Assembly: GCF_000758605.1 (NCBI RefSeq)
Contig: NZ_CP009282.1
Span: 5,766,001 to 5,830,000, forward strand
Direction: 5' to 3'
From: Paenibacillus sp. FSL R5-0912
Lineage (GTDB): Bacteria; Bacillota; Bacilli; Paenibacillales; Paenibacillaceae
DNA length: 64,000 bases
The position numbers and the translations under genes are program-made. Under the pieces are notes generated by a model. It had not been told where the DNA came from. It saw only the letters and a list, made by a program, of their open reading frames with translations, and searched no databases. Of this stretch, positions 34,715 to 43,477 are shown piece by piece. Within the stretch, counting starts at the first letter, position 1, and every line of letters begins with the position of its first letter.

Positions 34715-34758
34715 CAAAAAAAGCTGAACCAAAGCTTTCCAGCTTTTGGCACAGCCTC
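34715..34758 (-). terminator. Terminator after the first TerC gene
   Basis: Read leftwards, GCTG...CCAAAAGCT pairs with AGCTTTGG...CAGC, followed by TTTTTTTG. Confidence 0.8.
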
Positions 34759-34773
34759 TAGTATTGCCGCTTC

Positions 34774-35433
34774 TTATCCCGCAGATACCATCCTCCGCTT
34801 AAGCATACCTGTTGCTACGACAATAATCCCCAGCACCATCGGAAGCATGGAGTGGAATGTAGGCAGCATGAAGGAAATGACCGCACCAAACTTGGCATCC
34901 TGCAGCAGCATATTACCGGCCGTATACGCCAGAATATAGGCTCCAATGAAGACCAGCACAGGGAAGCGGTGCAGCCAGCCCACGATGATGCCGCTTCCCC
35001 AGACTACAATCGGAATGCTGATGGCAATCCCGATTACGATAAGTGCCAGATCTCCTTTGGCCAAGCCTGCAATCGCCAGCACATTGTCCAGACTCATGAT
35101 GAAGTCCGCGAGCAGAATGGTGCGCACCGACTTCCATACGCTGGAGCTCCCCTCAATCCTAAGTTCCTCCTCCTCCTCCAGCAGCAGCTTAAAGGAGATC
35201 CAGAGCAGCAGTATCGCGCCTCCGGCTTCTATATAAGGAATTTTGAGCAGCAGCACTGCAGCAAAAGTCAGGATGCAGCGCAGACCCACTGCCCCGGCAG
35301 CTCCCCACCATACCGCTTGCCTGCGGTGCTTCTCCGGGAGATTCTTGCTGGCCATCGCAATGACCATCGCGTTGTCTCCGCTCAGCACCAGATTGATCAT
35401 CAGTATTTCACCCAGCAGCAATAAAGAATCCAT
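34774..35433 (-). CDS. TerC-family membrane protein, YjbE type
   Basis: Integral membrane protein of the TerC/YjbE family, whose members export manganese and supply it to secreted enzymes. About seven hydrophobic segments; the paired acidic motifs LSGDNAMVIA (near 18) and SLDNVLAIAG (near 110) are the likely metal-binding sites. ATG 35433 (219 residues) has GGGAGG at 9-nt spacing; the TTG 9 bp upstream touches that site. Divergent from a second TerC gene. Confidence 0.85.
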   Translation of the reverse strand: MDSLLLLGEILMINLVLSGDNAMVIAMASKNLPEKHRRQAVWWGAAGAVGLRCILTFAAVLLLKIPYIEAGGAILLLWISFKLLLEEEEELRIEGSSSVWKSVRTILLADFIMSLDNVLAIAGLAKGDLALIVIGIAISIPIVVWGSGIIVGWLHRFPVLVFIGAYILAYTAGNMLLQDAKFGAVISFMLPTFHSMLPMVLGIIVVATGMLKRRMVSAG

Positions 35434-35455
35434 TCTCTTCAACCTCCCTGAACTC

Positions 35456-35469
35456 CATGTAAATACATG
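35456..35469. repeat. Palindrome between divergent TerC genes
   Basis: CATGTAAATACATG: perfect 6-bp arms around AA, 23 bp before the left TerC start. A candidate operator; no known manganese regulator box was matched. Confidence 0.4.
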
Positions 35470-35622
35470 TATGCCTCAGGGTGACAAGCTATGCATTCTG
35501 TCCGGCTTTTTCAGAAACTACGCATGAGCGGGGCTGTTCCAGCGTATACAAAATTATAGCCTGCCTGCCGCATGTCAACAAAGCCCGTATATCTTTCCAA
35601 CAAATTCGAGGAGTGACCCCTA

Positions 35623-36324
35623 TTGAATCCATCCGTTACGGATTTCATATTATCCCTGCTGAATATTGTCTTCCTCGATCTGATTCTGGCCGGTGATAAT
35701 GCCATTGTGATCGGCCTGGCCGCGCGGAACCTGCAGGGAAGTTCACAGAAGAAGGCGATCCTGCTGGGCACTGGCGGCGCCGTGGTGTTGCGGATTATCG
35801 CAACGATTCTTGTCGTGTGGCTGCTCAAAGTGCCCTGGCTGCTGCTATTCGGCGGATTGCTGCTTATTATGATCGCCTATAGGCTGCTGACGGGGGGAAA
35901 TACGGAGGACACGGACATACAGGCCGGAGGAACACTGTGGTCGGCCGTACGGACGATCATTGTCGCAGATGCGGCGATGGGGCTGGATAATGTAATCGCG
36001 ATCGCCGGGGCAGCCAAGCACAATATTACGCTTGTGGTGCTCGGGCTGCTGATCAGCGTGCCGATTGTGGTCTGGGGCAGCACGCTGTTCATCAAGCTGA
36101 TCAACAGATATTCCTGGATTATCTATATCGGCTCAGCCGTGCTCGGTTTCACCGCAGCAAGTATGATTACCAGTGAGAAGCGGATTGCCCCCTTCTTCGA
36201 ACAGCAGCCGCTGCTCCACTATCTGTTTATTGCTCTGGTGATTGCAGGCATCCTTACCGCCGGCCTCTGGCAGCGCCACCGCGCTCAGGGCAGAATTCCG
36301 CATAGCGGCAACTCTACCCGGTAA
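35623..36324 (+). CDS. TerC-family membrane protein, YjbE type
   Basis: Second TerC paralogue (233 residues). The motifs LAGDNAIVIGLAARN (near 22) and GLDNVIAIAG (near 123) mirror its divergent neighbour, and about seven hydrophobic segments are present. The C-terminal tail is basic and different. The start is TTG 35623 with GAGGAG 9 nt upstream. No yybP-ykoY manganese riboswitch core was recognised in the 189-bp intergenic region. Confidence 0.85.
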   Translation: MNPSVTDFILSLLNIVFLDLILAGDNAIVIGLAARNLQGSSQKKAILLGTGGAVVLRIIATILVVWLLKVPWLLLFGGLLLIMIAYRLLTGGNTEDTDIQAGGTLWSAVRTIIVADAAMGLDNVIAIAGAAKHNITLVVLGLLISVPIVVWGSTLFIKLINRYSWIIYIGSAVLGFTAASMITSEKRIAPFFEQQPLLHYLFIALVIAGILTAGLWQRHRAQGRIPHSGNSTR

Positions 36325-36353
36325 TGCAATGCATATATCCCCATATATTAGAA

Positions 36354-36401
36354 AGAGGTGCCCCGGCCAACCATTATTACTGGCTGCAGGGCACCTCATC
36401 T
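36354..36401. terminator. Convergent terminator between terC and thiI
   Basis: GAGGTGCCC and GGGCACCTC, 9-bp arms with further inner pairing (CGGCC/GGCTG). On the minus strand it is followed by TTTCT, so it mainly serves thiI. Confidence 0.65.
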
Positions 36402-36410
36402 ATAGCTATT

Positions 36411-37706
36411 CTAGAACCATTCTTCCTGTAAACCTGCCTGTGCAGGGATCACATCACTCGGCTTCTCATCACCGTATGGTGTAATCGATACCGTCTCTGT
36501 TCCGGCAACCGCCGCTTCCAGGAGTGCCTGATACCCGGGCAGTGTAGCTTCAATCTTGTCCACAATCCGGATGTTCGGATTCGTCGTCGGCGACTTGGGC
36601 ACGAACAGCGTGCAGCAATCTTCATAAGGAAGGATGGACAGGTCATAGGTGCCGATGCTCTGTGAGATTCCGACAATCTCACTCTTATCCATCATCACCA
36701 GCGGACGCAGCAGCGGCAACTCAGTGGCCCGGCCAATGACATTCATGCTTGGCAGCGTCTGACTGGCGACTTGCCCCAGACTATCACCGGTGATCAGGGC
36801 CAGCGCCCCTTCGCGTTCAGCAAGAGCGGTAGCAATCCGCAGCATGGCCCGGCGCATTAGTGTAATAATCAGATTATCCTGACCAATTCCGGTAAAAGAC
36901 GTCTGGACCTCCGTGAACGGAACCAGGTGGAGCTTAATCACTCCGGCATAACGCGACAGTACCCGCGTCAGATCTACAACCTTCTGCCGGGCAAGCTCGC
37001 TGGTATACGGGTAGCTGTAGAAATGCACACATTCCACTTCAAGCCCTCTGCGCATGGATGACCAGCCCGCAACCGGGCTGTCAATGCCGCCGGACAGCAG
37101 CAGCATTGCTTTGCCGTTCGTACCGAGCGGGAACCCGCCGACACCGGCAATATTCTCACAGAAAATATAGGTATGCCCTTCACGAATCTCAATTCTCAGC
37201 TCCATCTGCGGAGATTTCACATCCACAAGCAGCCCGGGATACCCCTGCAGCAGAGGAGTGGCAATCAGCTTGCCCATCTCAATGGAGCCATACGGAAAGT
37301 CCTTCCATACCCGGCGGGCACTAACCTTGAAGGTTGTTCCTGCCGCCGGGGCAATAATATTCAGGAATATTCTGCTGGCTGCAAGAATCTCTTCAAATTC
37401 CGACCTGGATACCTTCACCGGGCTAATTGAAGCGATGCCGAATACATTCTTCAGTGCATCCGTTAACTCTCCCGCCGGCTCACCGTTCAGTTCTACATAT
37501 ATCCGCCCGAATTCTTTGCTCAGCACCACGCCGGGATAGGGTTTAACCATCTCCTTCACATGACGGAGCACTGTTTTTTCGAACCGGCTGCGGTTTTTTC
37601 CTTTTAAGATAAATTCTCCAAAGCGCAGCAGTAGCATATCCGCATATTCAATGCTGCTTCCAATTCCCGCAGCCTTAGCTCCGTTGTCAGACTCTATAAT
37701 TGTCAT
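36411..37706 (-). CDS. thiI: tRNA 4-thiouridine synthase ThiI
   Basis: Adenylates and thiolates U8 of tRNA, taking sulfur from a cysteine desulfurase. It has an N-terminal ferredoxin-like and THUMP region (about 20-180) and a PP-loop ATPase motif LLSGGIDSPVAGW near 202. It ends without a rhodanese domain, as usual in Firmicutes. The 431 residues include some 20 extra at the N-terminus compared with B. subtilis (MNYDHILIRFGE), so a later start is possible. It follows the desulfurase by 3 bp. Confidence 0.94.
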   Translation of the reverse strand: MTIIESDNGAKAAGIGSSIEYADMLLLRFGEFILKGKNRSRFEKTVLRHVKEMVKPYPGVVLSKEFGRIYVELNGEPAGELTDALKNVFGIASISPVKVSRSEFEEILAASRIFLNIIAPAAGTTFKVSARRVWKDFPYGSIEMGKLIATPLLQGYPGLLVDVKSPQMELRIEIREGHTYIFCENIAGVGGFPLGTNGKAMLLLSGGIDSPVAGWSSMRRGLEVECVHFYSYPYTSELARQKVVDLTRVLSRYAGVIKLHLVPFTEVQTSFTGIGQDNLIITLMRRAMLRIATALAEREGALALITGDSLGQVASQTLPSMNVIGRATELPLLRPLVMMDKSEIVGISQSIGTYDLSILPYEDCCTLFVPKSPTTNPNIRIVDKIEATLPGYQALLEAAVAGTETVSITPYGDEKPSDVIPAQAGLQEEWF

Positions 37707-37709
37707 TTA

Positions 37710-38861
37710 TTATTTCACGCCTCCTTCAGCAATCTTCAAAGACTGGACAGCGGCAAGCAGCGCCTGCTCCAGCTGCTGCACCTCCTGCTTCGTATGGCTG
37801 TCACCCAGACTGATACGGATGCCGCCAAGCGCAGCAGCCCTGTCCCTCCCGATGGACAGCAGAACCCGGCTCGGTTCGGCCAGCCGTGACGAACAGGCGG
37901 AGCGGGTGGCAACGGCCATTCCCAGTTCCTCCAGCTTCCGGGCCATAACCTCCCCCTTCATTCCGGGGTAAGAGAAATGGACAATATGAGGCGCCCCGTC
38001 TCCGCTGCTATTCAGCACAAGCTCCGGAATTCCTGATATATAATCCTCCAGCTGTTTTTTTAGCGGTGTAATACGGCGGGTGAATTCCTGCCGCCGTTCG
38101 CCGCTCATGCGCACCGCCTTGGCTGTGGCTACAATATTCGGCACATTCTCTGTTCCGGCGCGGTTTCCCATTTCCTGAGAGCCCCCGGTAAGCAGAGGGA
38201 ACAAGGTTACGCCTTCCCGTACATACAGGATTCCTGTTCCGCGCGGGCCGCGGATTTTGTGCGCTGACAAGCTGTACAGATCCGCCTGCCATTCCTTCAG
38301 CCGGGTCTCCAGCTTGCCATAGCCCTGCACCCCATCGACATGAAACAGTGTCCGGCGGTTCACAGCCTTGACCTGCGGTCCGATCTCTTGCAGCGGCTGC
38401 ACCGTGCCAATCTCATTATTCACATGCATTACACTGACCAGCACGGTATCCGGCCGGACCGCAGCGGCAACCCGCGAGGGTTCGAGGACTCCGGAGCTGT
38501 CCGGTGCAATAAAGGTAATCTCCCAGCCCAACTGCTGCAGCTGAAGACAGCTCTCATAGACTGAAGGATGCTCCAGCTCGGTAGTTATTATATGGCGCCC
38601 TCTGCCCTGATATTGCAGCGCAGCTCCTTTGATGGCCAGATTATTGCTCTCCGTAGCTCCCGAAGTGAACACAATCTCCTGCGGCTGCACGCCAAGCGCT
38701 GCCGCACACACTTCCCGCGCACGCTTGATCAGCTTATCCGCCTCCGCCCCTGCACGGTGCAGAGAGGAGGGATTGGCAAAGTGCTGCCTCATGACTTGTT
38801 CCATAGTCTGAACTACCTCCTCATACGGCGGAGCAGCAGCGGCATAATCCCAATACAGCAT
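37710..38861 (-). CDS. nifZ: Cysteine desulfurase, partner of ThiI
   Basis: PLP enzyme that moves sulfur from cysteine to ThiI. The PLP lysine is in SLSAHKIRGPRGTG near 203 and the persulfide cysteine in ATRSACSS near 324. MLYWDYAAAAPPYEEV is the classic N-terminus. ATG 38861 (383 residues) follows AAAGGAG; the frame is open 114 bp further without homology. The nifZ symbol follows the B. subtilis nifZ-thiI pair; iscS-like is an alternative name. Confidence 0.9.
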   Translation of the reverse strand: MLYWDYAAAAPPYEEVVQTMEQVMRQHFANPSSLHRAGAEADKLIKRAREVCAAALGVQPQEIVFTSGATESNNLAIKGAALQYQGRGRHIITTELEHPSVYESCLQLQQLGWEITFIAPDSSGVLEPSRVAAAVRPDTVLVSVMHVNNEIGTVQPLQEIGPQVKAVNRRTLFHVDGVQGYGKLETRLKEWQADLYSLSAHKIRGPRGTGILYVREGVTLFPLLTGGSQEMGNRAGTENVPNIVATAKAVRMSGERRQEFTRRITPLKKQLEDYISGIPELVLNSSGDGAPHIVHFSYPGMKGEVMARKLEELGMAVATRSACSSRLAEPSRVLLSIGRDRAAALGGIRISLGDSHTKQEVQQLEQALLAAVQSLKIAEGGVK

Positions 38862-39000
38862 ATATCGGCGTTCTCCTTTGCTTATCGTTTCAGCATTCCC
38901 ATTCTGCCAGGCATATACGGCTACGCCGTTCTTGGTGGACGGTAGCCTTTCAGCGAGAAAGAATAAGTATAGCAAAATTCATACTTTATTTATATGTTGC

Positions 39001-39062
39001 AAAAAGGATCAAACGGGCTGCTGCCGCCGGAGCGGCTTGATGCAGATTCCGTTTGATCCTTT
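39001..39062 (-). terminator. Long-hairpin terminator after the lytic transglycosylase
   Basis: Read leftwards, AAAGGATCAAACGG and CCGTTTGATCCTTTTT pair at the base, with an inner GCCGC/GCGGC hairpin. The tail is T-rich. Confidence 0.85.
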
Positions 39063-39065
39063 ATA

Positions 39066-39779
39066 TTATACCGCGTATTGCGCACGGGCGCGTTCTATTT
39101 TGGCAATATAGGCCTGAGTTTCCTTCGGAAGCCCTGAGAGATTCGCCATAAGCTCTGCGTCGTTATTGACGCCCAGCTTGTTAACCCGGCCCGGTCCGGC
39201 ATTATAAGCGGCCAGTGCCATATTCTCCTCACCATTGTAACGTTTGAGCTGATATGAGAGGTAACGCACGCCTCCGTCAATATTCTGGGCGGGATCAAAC
39301 GGATCGGAGACCCCCAGCCCGTTCGCCGTTCCATCCATTAATTGCATCAGCCCTTTGGCCCCAGCAGAAGAAACAACATTAGGATTAAACGAGGATTCCG
39401 TATCAATTACAGCCTTGATCAAATCAACAGGAACGCCATATTTCGCACTGGCCGTCTGGATCAGCTCTTCGTAATCCGTCGGCACTGTGTGCGTTATTTC
39501 CCCGGAAATGCTGTCGTACGTTTCAGCTGTTCCACCGAGCTGCTGCCAGAGCAGATTACTTAGTGAAGAAGTATCCGTGAGTGAGGTTAAAGTGCTTCCG
39601 CTGCCGCCGCCGGTTGCGGATTGCAGGGCCGCCTGCTGTAGTAAAGCGGCGAATTCCGCTGCCGAAGAACCTGTTACCCCGGATGAAACCTTGCCGCTTC
39701 CGCCTTTCATGCTTGAACTCCTCAGATCAACCCATTTCAGTTGCCCGGTTCCGCTTGCTGCAGCGGGGTCGATTGCCAT
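39066..39779 (-). CDS. Lytic transglycosylase, SLT domain
   Basis: A 237-residue protein: a low-complexity Ser/Gly-rich N-terminal half and a C-terminal Slt70-type domain (about 100-237) with catalytic Glu in AVIDTESSFNPNVVSSAGAK, then GLMQLM and ALAAYNAGPGRVNK. It cleaves glycan strands. No signal peptide is seen, so it may be exported by another route or act from inside, as for some flagellar or spore transglycosylases. GAGGG precedes the ATG. Confidence 0.85.
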   Translation of the reverse strand: MAIDPAAASGTGQLKWVDLRSSSMKGGSGKVSSGVTGSSAAEFAALLQQAALQSATGGGSGSTLTSLTDTSSLSNLLWQQLGGTAETYDSISGEITHTVPTDYEELIQTASAKYGVPVDLIKAVIDTESSFNPNVVSSAGAKGLMQLMDGTANGLGVSDPFDPAQNIDGGVRYLSYQLKRYNGEENMALAAYNAGPGRVNKLGVNNDAELMANLSGLPKETQAYIAKIERARAQYAV

Positions 39780-39894
39780 GCTCCCATTCCCTCTTCCATA
39801 ATAAATCTATATAAATAAAATAAAGCATTCTATTTAAATTTGAAATACGGCTTTATTTTACAATTTATTTGCAGTAATTACTATATGCCAAACA

Positions 39895-39947
39895 GAAAAA
39901 ACAGACCTCAGACCCGCATAGTTAGGTCTGAAAGCCTGTTTTGAAAC
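39895..39947 (-). terminator. Terminator after the DUF4190-like gene
   Basis: Read leftwards, CAGACC and GGGTCTG pair, with outer ACAGGC/GTCTGT pairing, followed by TTTTTT. Confidence 0.75.
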
Positions 39948-39970
39948 CAAATTTCTGCATGCATTTTACT

Positions 39971-40372
39971 CTAACGGGCAAAAGGAATTAAGACAAAATA
40001 ACTTAAGGTAGAGACAATTCCCAGTCCCATGGACCAGGCGCCAGCAGTTTTTTGTCCCCTGGCATAGGCATAATACCCGAGCACTGCAGCAATAGGCCCC
40101 ATAATTATTGACCAGATAAATAAGGAAACCACACCAAAACCGAGGCCAATATAACCGATTGTCCGTTCATCACTTTCCTTTACACTGCCGGTTGTACGTT
40201 CTGTTTCCCTGTTGGCGGTACTGTGGACCTGCACGGGAAGCGGACTGATTTCAGCAGCATATTCCTCGTTGTGACTTCTGTCCCGCCGGGGGTAATCCAC
40301 TCTGCGCGGACGCAAAATAATTTTCCTGCGTTCCGAACGGTCCACTTTGGGTTCATCATTCTGATTGTCCAT
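39971..40372 (-). CDS. DUF4190-like membrane protein
   Basis: A 133-residue protein: a charged Arg/Asp/Glu-rich cytoplasmic N-terminus (about 1-80), then two hydrophobic segments with a Gly-rich pattern (IGYIGLGFGVVSLFIWSII, AAVLGYYAYARGQKTAG) typical of DUF4190. Function unknown. ATG 40372 follows GGAGG at 5 nt. It begins 11 bp after the DUF1540 gene, so the two are likely cotranscribed. Confidence 0.65.
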   Translation of the reverse strand: MDNQNDEPKVDRSERRKIILRPRRVDYPRRDRSHNEEYAAEISPLPVQVHSTANRETERTTGSVKESDERTIGYIGLGFGVVSLFIWSIIMGPIAAVLGYYAYARGQKTAGAWSMGLGIVSTLSYFVLIPFAR

Positions 40373-40383
40373 AAGGGCCTCCT

Positions 40384-40605
40384 CTAAGCGTTCGGCTTGA
40401 ACGTCAGACAACAGGTTGCAGACGAAGTTCCGGCATGATCATGATGATTGTTCGCCGTAAGCTCTTCAGCATATTCTTCTTTGAAGTGGCTGCCTGCATG
40501 CTTGTCAATTTCAATTACAATTTCCTCGGCACGGCACAGGTTCTGTTCTCCCCAATAATGACAGTTGCTCACACTGCATTTCACAAGCGGTTTTGCGTTT
40601 GTCAT
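40384..40605 (-). CDS. DUF1540 cysteine-rich protein
   Basis: A 73-residue protein with the cysteine pattern CSVSNCHYWGEQNLC near the start and CC near the end, as in DUF1540, a small presumed metal-binding family common in spore formers. ATG 40605 follows GAGGTGAT; the open frame upstream (to 40713) crosses the neighbouring terminator region and was not used. Function unknown. Confidence 0.8.
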   Translation of the reverse strand: MTNAKPLVKCSVSNCHYWGEQNLCRAEEIVIEIDKHAGSHFKEEYAEELTANNHHDHAGTSSATCCLTFKPNA

Positions 40606-40714
40606 AATGATCACCTCGGCTTCATTATGTCCTCTCCGCTTTACTGCTATGCGGCTGAATGGTTTCCAGCTGATGAAACGGCGCCGTTCATATAGGCACA
40701 CGCAAATGTGCACG

Positions 40715-40762
40715 CAAAAAAAGACCAGGCTGCCATGTTCCTCATGACAAACCCGGTCTTTA
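40715..40762 (-). terminator. Terminator after the ypuI-like gene
   Basis: Read leftwards, AAAGACCGGG and CCTGGTCTTTTTTT pair at the base, with an inner CATG/CATG stem. Confidence 0.85.
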
Positions 40763-40784
40763 CCAGAAACCTGCTGCTCCAGTC

Positions 40785-41282
40785 TTACACCTGATTCTGC
40801 ATCCGTTTCTCCGTTAAATAATCGTTCTCATAATAAGCCAGATCATCGCGCAGCTCTTCATAGACCTTAGTAATCTCCATAATAATATCGCGCGCCGGAC
40901 GAACCGGCTTCTTGCGGAAACGGATCGCATCCTGACCTGTGTAGGCATAGCGTCCATCTTCGGAGTAGCTTTCATTCTTAGGATAGAAGAAGTTGTTCAC
41001 TCCAAAATGATATACATTATATAGCGCTTTTTGCGCGAAGGCTTCATCAAAAGTGGCGCGGCGCAGAGCAACCCCAAGCTTCTCATAAGACATCTCCGAG
41101 AACACCAGCAGATGGCGGAGATCGGACAAGAACCCTTGATAGAAATGCAGTGTTTCTTCACCCTCTTCGGCAACCAGTTGCGGCAGCGCATGCTCGTTCA
41201 GGAACAGTTCCATTTTTCCGATTACGGATTTAAGTTTTTCTCTCGTCGATACACACAATTTCTGCACATTAGCTGCTGACAT
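40785..41282 (-). CDS. ypuI: YpuI-like protein (DUF3907)
   Basis: A 165-residue soluble, mostly helical protein that matches the DUF3907/YpuI family by features such as FYQGFLSDLRHLLVFSEMSY and the RRATFDEAFAQKALY stretch. Function unknown. The ATG at 41282 is preceded by AAGGGGGAG. It is a single-gene unit with its own terminator. Confidence 0.75.
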   Translation of the reverse strand: MSAANVQKLCVSTREKLKSVIGKMELFLNEHALPQLVAEEGEETLHFYQGFLSDLRHLLVFSEMSYEKLGVALRRATFDEAFAQKALYNVYHFGVNNFFYPKNESYSEDGRYAYTGQDAIRFRKKPVRPARDIIMEITKVYEELRDDLAYYENDYLTEKRMQNQV

Positions 41283-41563
41283 GGCGATTGCTCCCCCTTA
41301 TTAGTCCTTGCTTTGTAGTCGTTACGACATAATCATTTCGAATAGTTCTATCTTGATAGTATCACAAAACTTCACCGGTCTCCACCCACCGCAGGTGAGG
41401 AGAGTCATCCCGGTCCAGCAGACCGGATACAAGCCCCGGAAAGCGCTTATTTTCTGATATTAACATAAAACCCTGTACGGCGGTATCCTTTTCTCCGATG
41501 CATAAAACCAGCCCTCTCTTCTAAACCTAACAGGTATTACAATGCCAGGAAGGAGCGGAAACC

Positions 41564-43441
41564 ATGTCACGAAAAAACTTAACCGTCGCCGGTCTGGTCA
41601 CTGCTGCGCTGACGGTGGTGCTGCTTACTTTTGCCCTGCGGCCGGAAGACAGCGCCATAAGCAGTACCCTCAGACAAGCCTCTGTGCCGAATCCCTCTCA
41701 GGAGAAAATCATCAAGAAAACAGCCCTGGTACAGGATGTGAGTGCTACTGACCGCCTGAACCGCGTGGATGTAAGCAAACATCTTAGAACTATGCTATCG
41801 GATACCCACGGCGCTTCGCCTGAGGATATCTCAGCATATGCCAGGAACTTACAGCAGGGACACGGTCATATCACCATGCTGATGCTGATTGATTTCCGCA
41901 CGCAGAAGACAACTACCTATAAATCCTCTCTTCCGGAAGGAACGGACCAGGAGAACAAGCAGCTGCTCAAATACCTGAACACAGCCAAGTCGGCCATCAA
42001 GGGGCATCAAGCCTATGAGTCCCCGTCTTTTGTAATCGGCAGCAAGAAATATTATTTCGTGGCACAGCGTGACCAGGAGGGCCAGCTCGGCGTCATTGCC
42101 CTGATCAATCAGAAGATTCTTGACCGGGTAGCCCAGCACCAGCTGAAGAATCTCCGTCTGATCCCTTACCCTAAGGAAGGCAAGTACCGCGTAGAATCCG
42201 TTCATGCCGATACGCTGCAGGATCTCACTGTCAAGACAGGCCATGACAATGAGAATGCCAGCCATTACTACGAGAGCGAGATCGTCGTCCGCTTCCCTAA
42301 CGGGCATCCTACAGCAGGCCAGCTTCAGACCATTGCCGCAGATATTCAGTGCAAGGAGCCGCGTAAGCTGGGGTATGCCTATATTTTCCGCTCAGAGAAG
42401 ATGAACTATTCCCAGCTCAAAACCTACTTCGCTTATAAATGGCACCCGCAATACTCCGAGCCTCACTATATGTATTTAACCAATGATACAGTGAGCGAAA
42501 ATACAGGTGCCAATGTTATAACGCCTAATGATCTGCTCTTCTCCACCTATCAGTGGAATCTGCCGGCCATTGAAACAGAATTGGGCTGGAATCTGTCCAA
42601 AGGCAGCAAGGAAGTCGTTGTAGCCGTGGTGGATACCGGAGTTCAGGCGGACCATCCCGATCTGCAGGGCCAGCTGCTGGCCGGATATAATGCGATAACT
42701 AACGGTGGAGCGCCGGATGATGATGTCGGGCACGGCACGCATGTCTCAGGCATCATCGGAGCGTTGACCAATAATGAGGAAGGTGTGGCCGGCATCAGCT
42801 GGTATAACAAGATCCTTCCGGTAAAAGCGCTCGACAACTCCGGGGCTGGCACCACTTATTCTGTTGCCGAAGGCATTATCTGGGCTGCCGACCATGGCGC
42901 CAAAGTGATTAATCTCAGCCTGGGCAATTATGCCGACTCCCAGTTCCTGCATGATGCCATTAAATATGCCTATGACCGCGACGTTGTCATTGTCTCCGCT
43001 TCCGGCAATGACAATACCGAGCGGCCGGGCTACCCGGCGGCCTATGAGGAGGTAATTGCCGTGGCCGCAACCAATTCCACCGGAGAGAGAGCGTCTTTCT
43101 CCAATTACGGGGATTATATCGATGTGGCCGCCCCCGGGGAAAGTATCGCCAGCACCTATCCTGATAATCAGTATGCGGCATTATCCGGTACCTCGATGGC
43201 CAGCCCCCATGTGGCAGCGCTCGCCGGGCTGGTACGCTCGCTGAACCCCGGGCTGACCAATAAGGAAGTAACCGAGCTACTGACCTCAAATGCGGTGGAT
43301 CTGGGTGATGCCGGACATGATAAATACTTTGGCTGGGGTCAGGTAGATATCTACCAGACCCTTCAGGCTGCCGGCGGAGGCCAAGTTCCCCTGCAGTTAT
43401 TCCCTCAGAATGTCGGTAAACAGCTGAAATCTATGCAATGA
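41564..43441 (+). CDS. Secreted subtilisin-family serine protease (S8)
   Basis: A 625-residue exported protease: signal or anchor (about 5-25), a long pre-domain (about 30-340) and a thermitase-like catalytic domain. The triad is Asp357 (AVVDTGVQADHPDL), His390 (GHGTHVSG) and Ser544 (SGTSMASPHV), with the oxyanion Asn in SASGNDN near 483. The pre-domain is much longer than the usual 80-100 residue propeptide. AAGGAG precedes ATG 41564. No close partner gene is seen. Confidence 0.92.
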   Translation: MSRKNLTVAGLVTAALTVVLLTFALRPEDSAISSTLRQASVPNPSQEKIIKKTALVQDVSATDRLNRVDVSKHLRTMLSDTHGASPEDISAYARNLQQGHGHITMLMLIDFRTQKTTTYKSSLPEGTDQENKQLLKYLNTAKSAIKGHQAYESPSFVIGSKKYYFVAQRDQEGQLGVIALINQKILDRVAQHQLKNLRLIPYPKEGKYRVESVHADTLQDLTVKTGHDNENASHYYESEIVVRFPNGHPTAGQLQTIAADIQCKEPRKLGYAYIFRSEKMNYSQLKTYFAYKWHPQYSEPHYMYLTNDTVSENTGANVITPNDLLFSTYQWNLPAIETELGWNLSKGSKEVVVAVVDTGVQADHPDLQGQLLAGYNAITNGGAPDDDVGHGTHVSGIIGALTNNEEGVAGISWYNKILPVKALDNSGAGTTYSVAEGIIWAADHGAKVINLSLGNYADSQFLHDAIKYAYDRDVVIVSASGNDNTERPGYPAAYEEVIAVAATNSTGERASFSNYGDYIDVAAPGESIASTYPDNQYAALSGTSMASPHVAALAGLVRSLNPGLTNKEVTELLTSNAVDLGDAGHDKYFGWGQVDIYQTLQAAGGGQVPLQLFPQNVGKQLKSMQ

Positions 43442-43477
43442 GTTACACGCTTGTCCGCCCGGCCAGACGCGTGAGGC

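Noticed and set aside
35434..35622. yybP-ykoY manganese riboswitch before the TerC genes
   Set aside because: Expected from the gene family, but the conserved core elements were not found on either strand.
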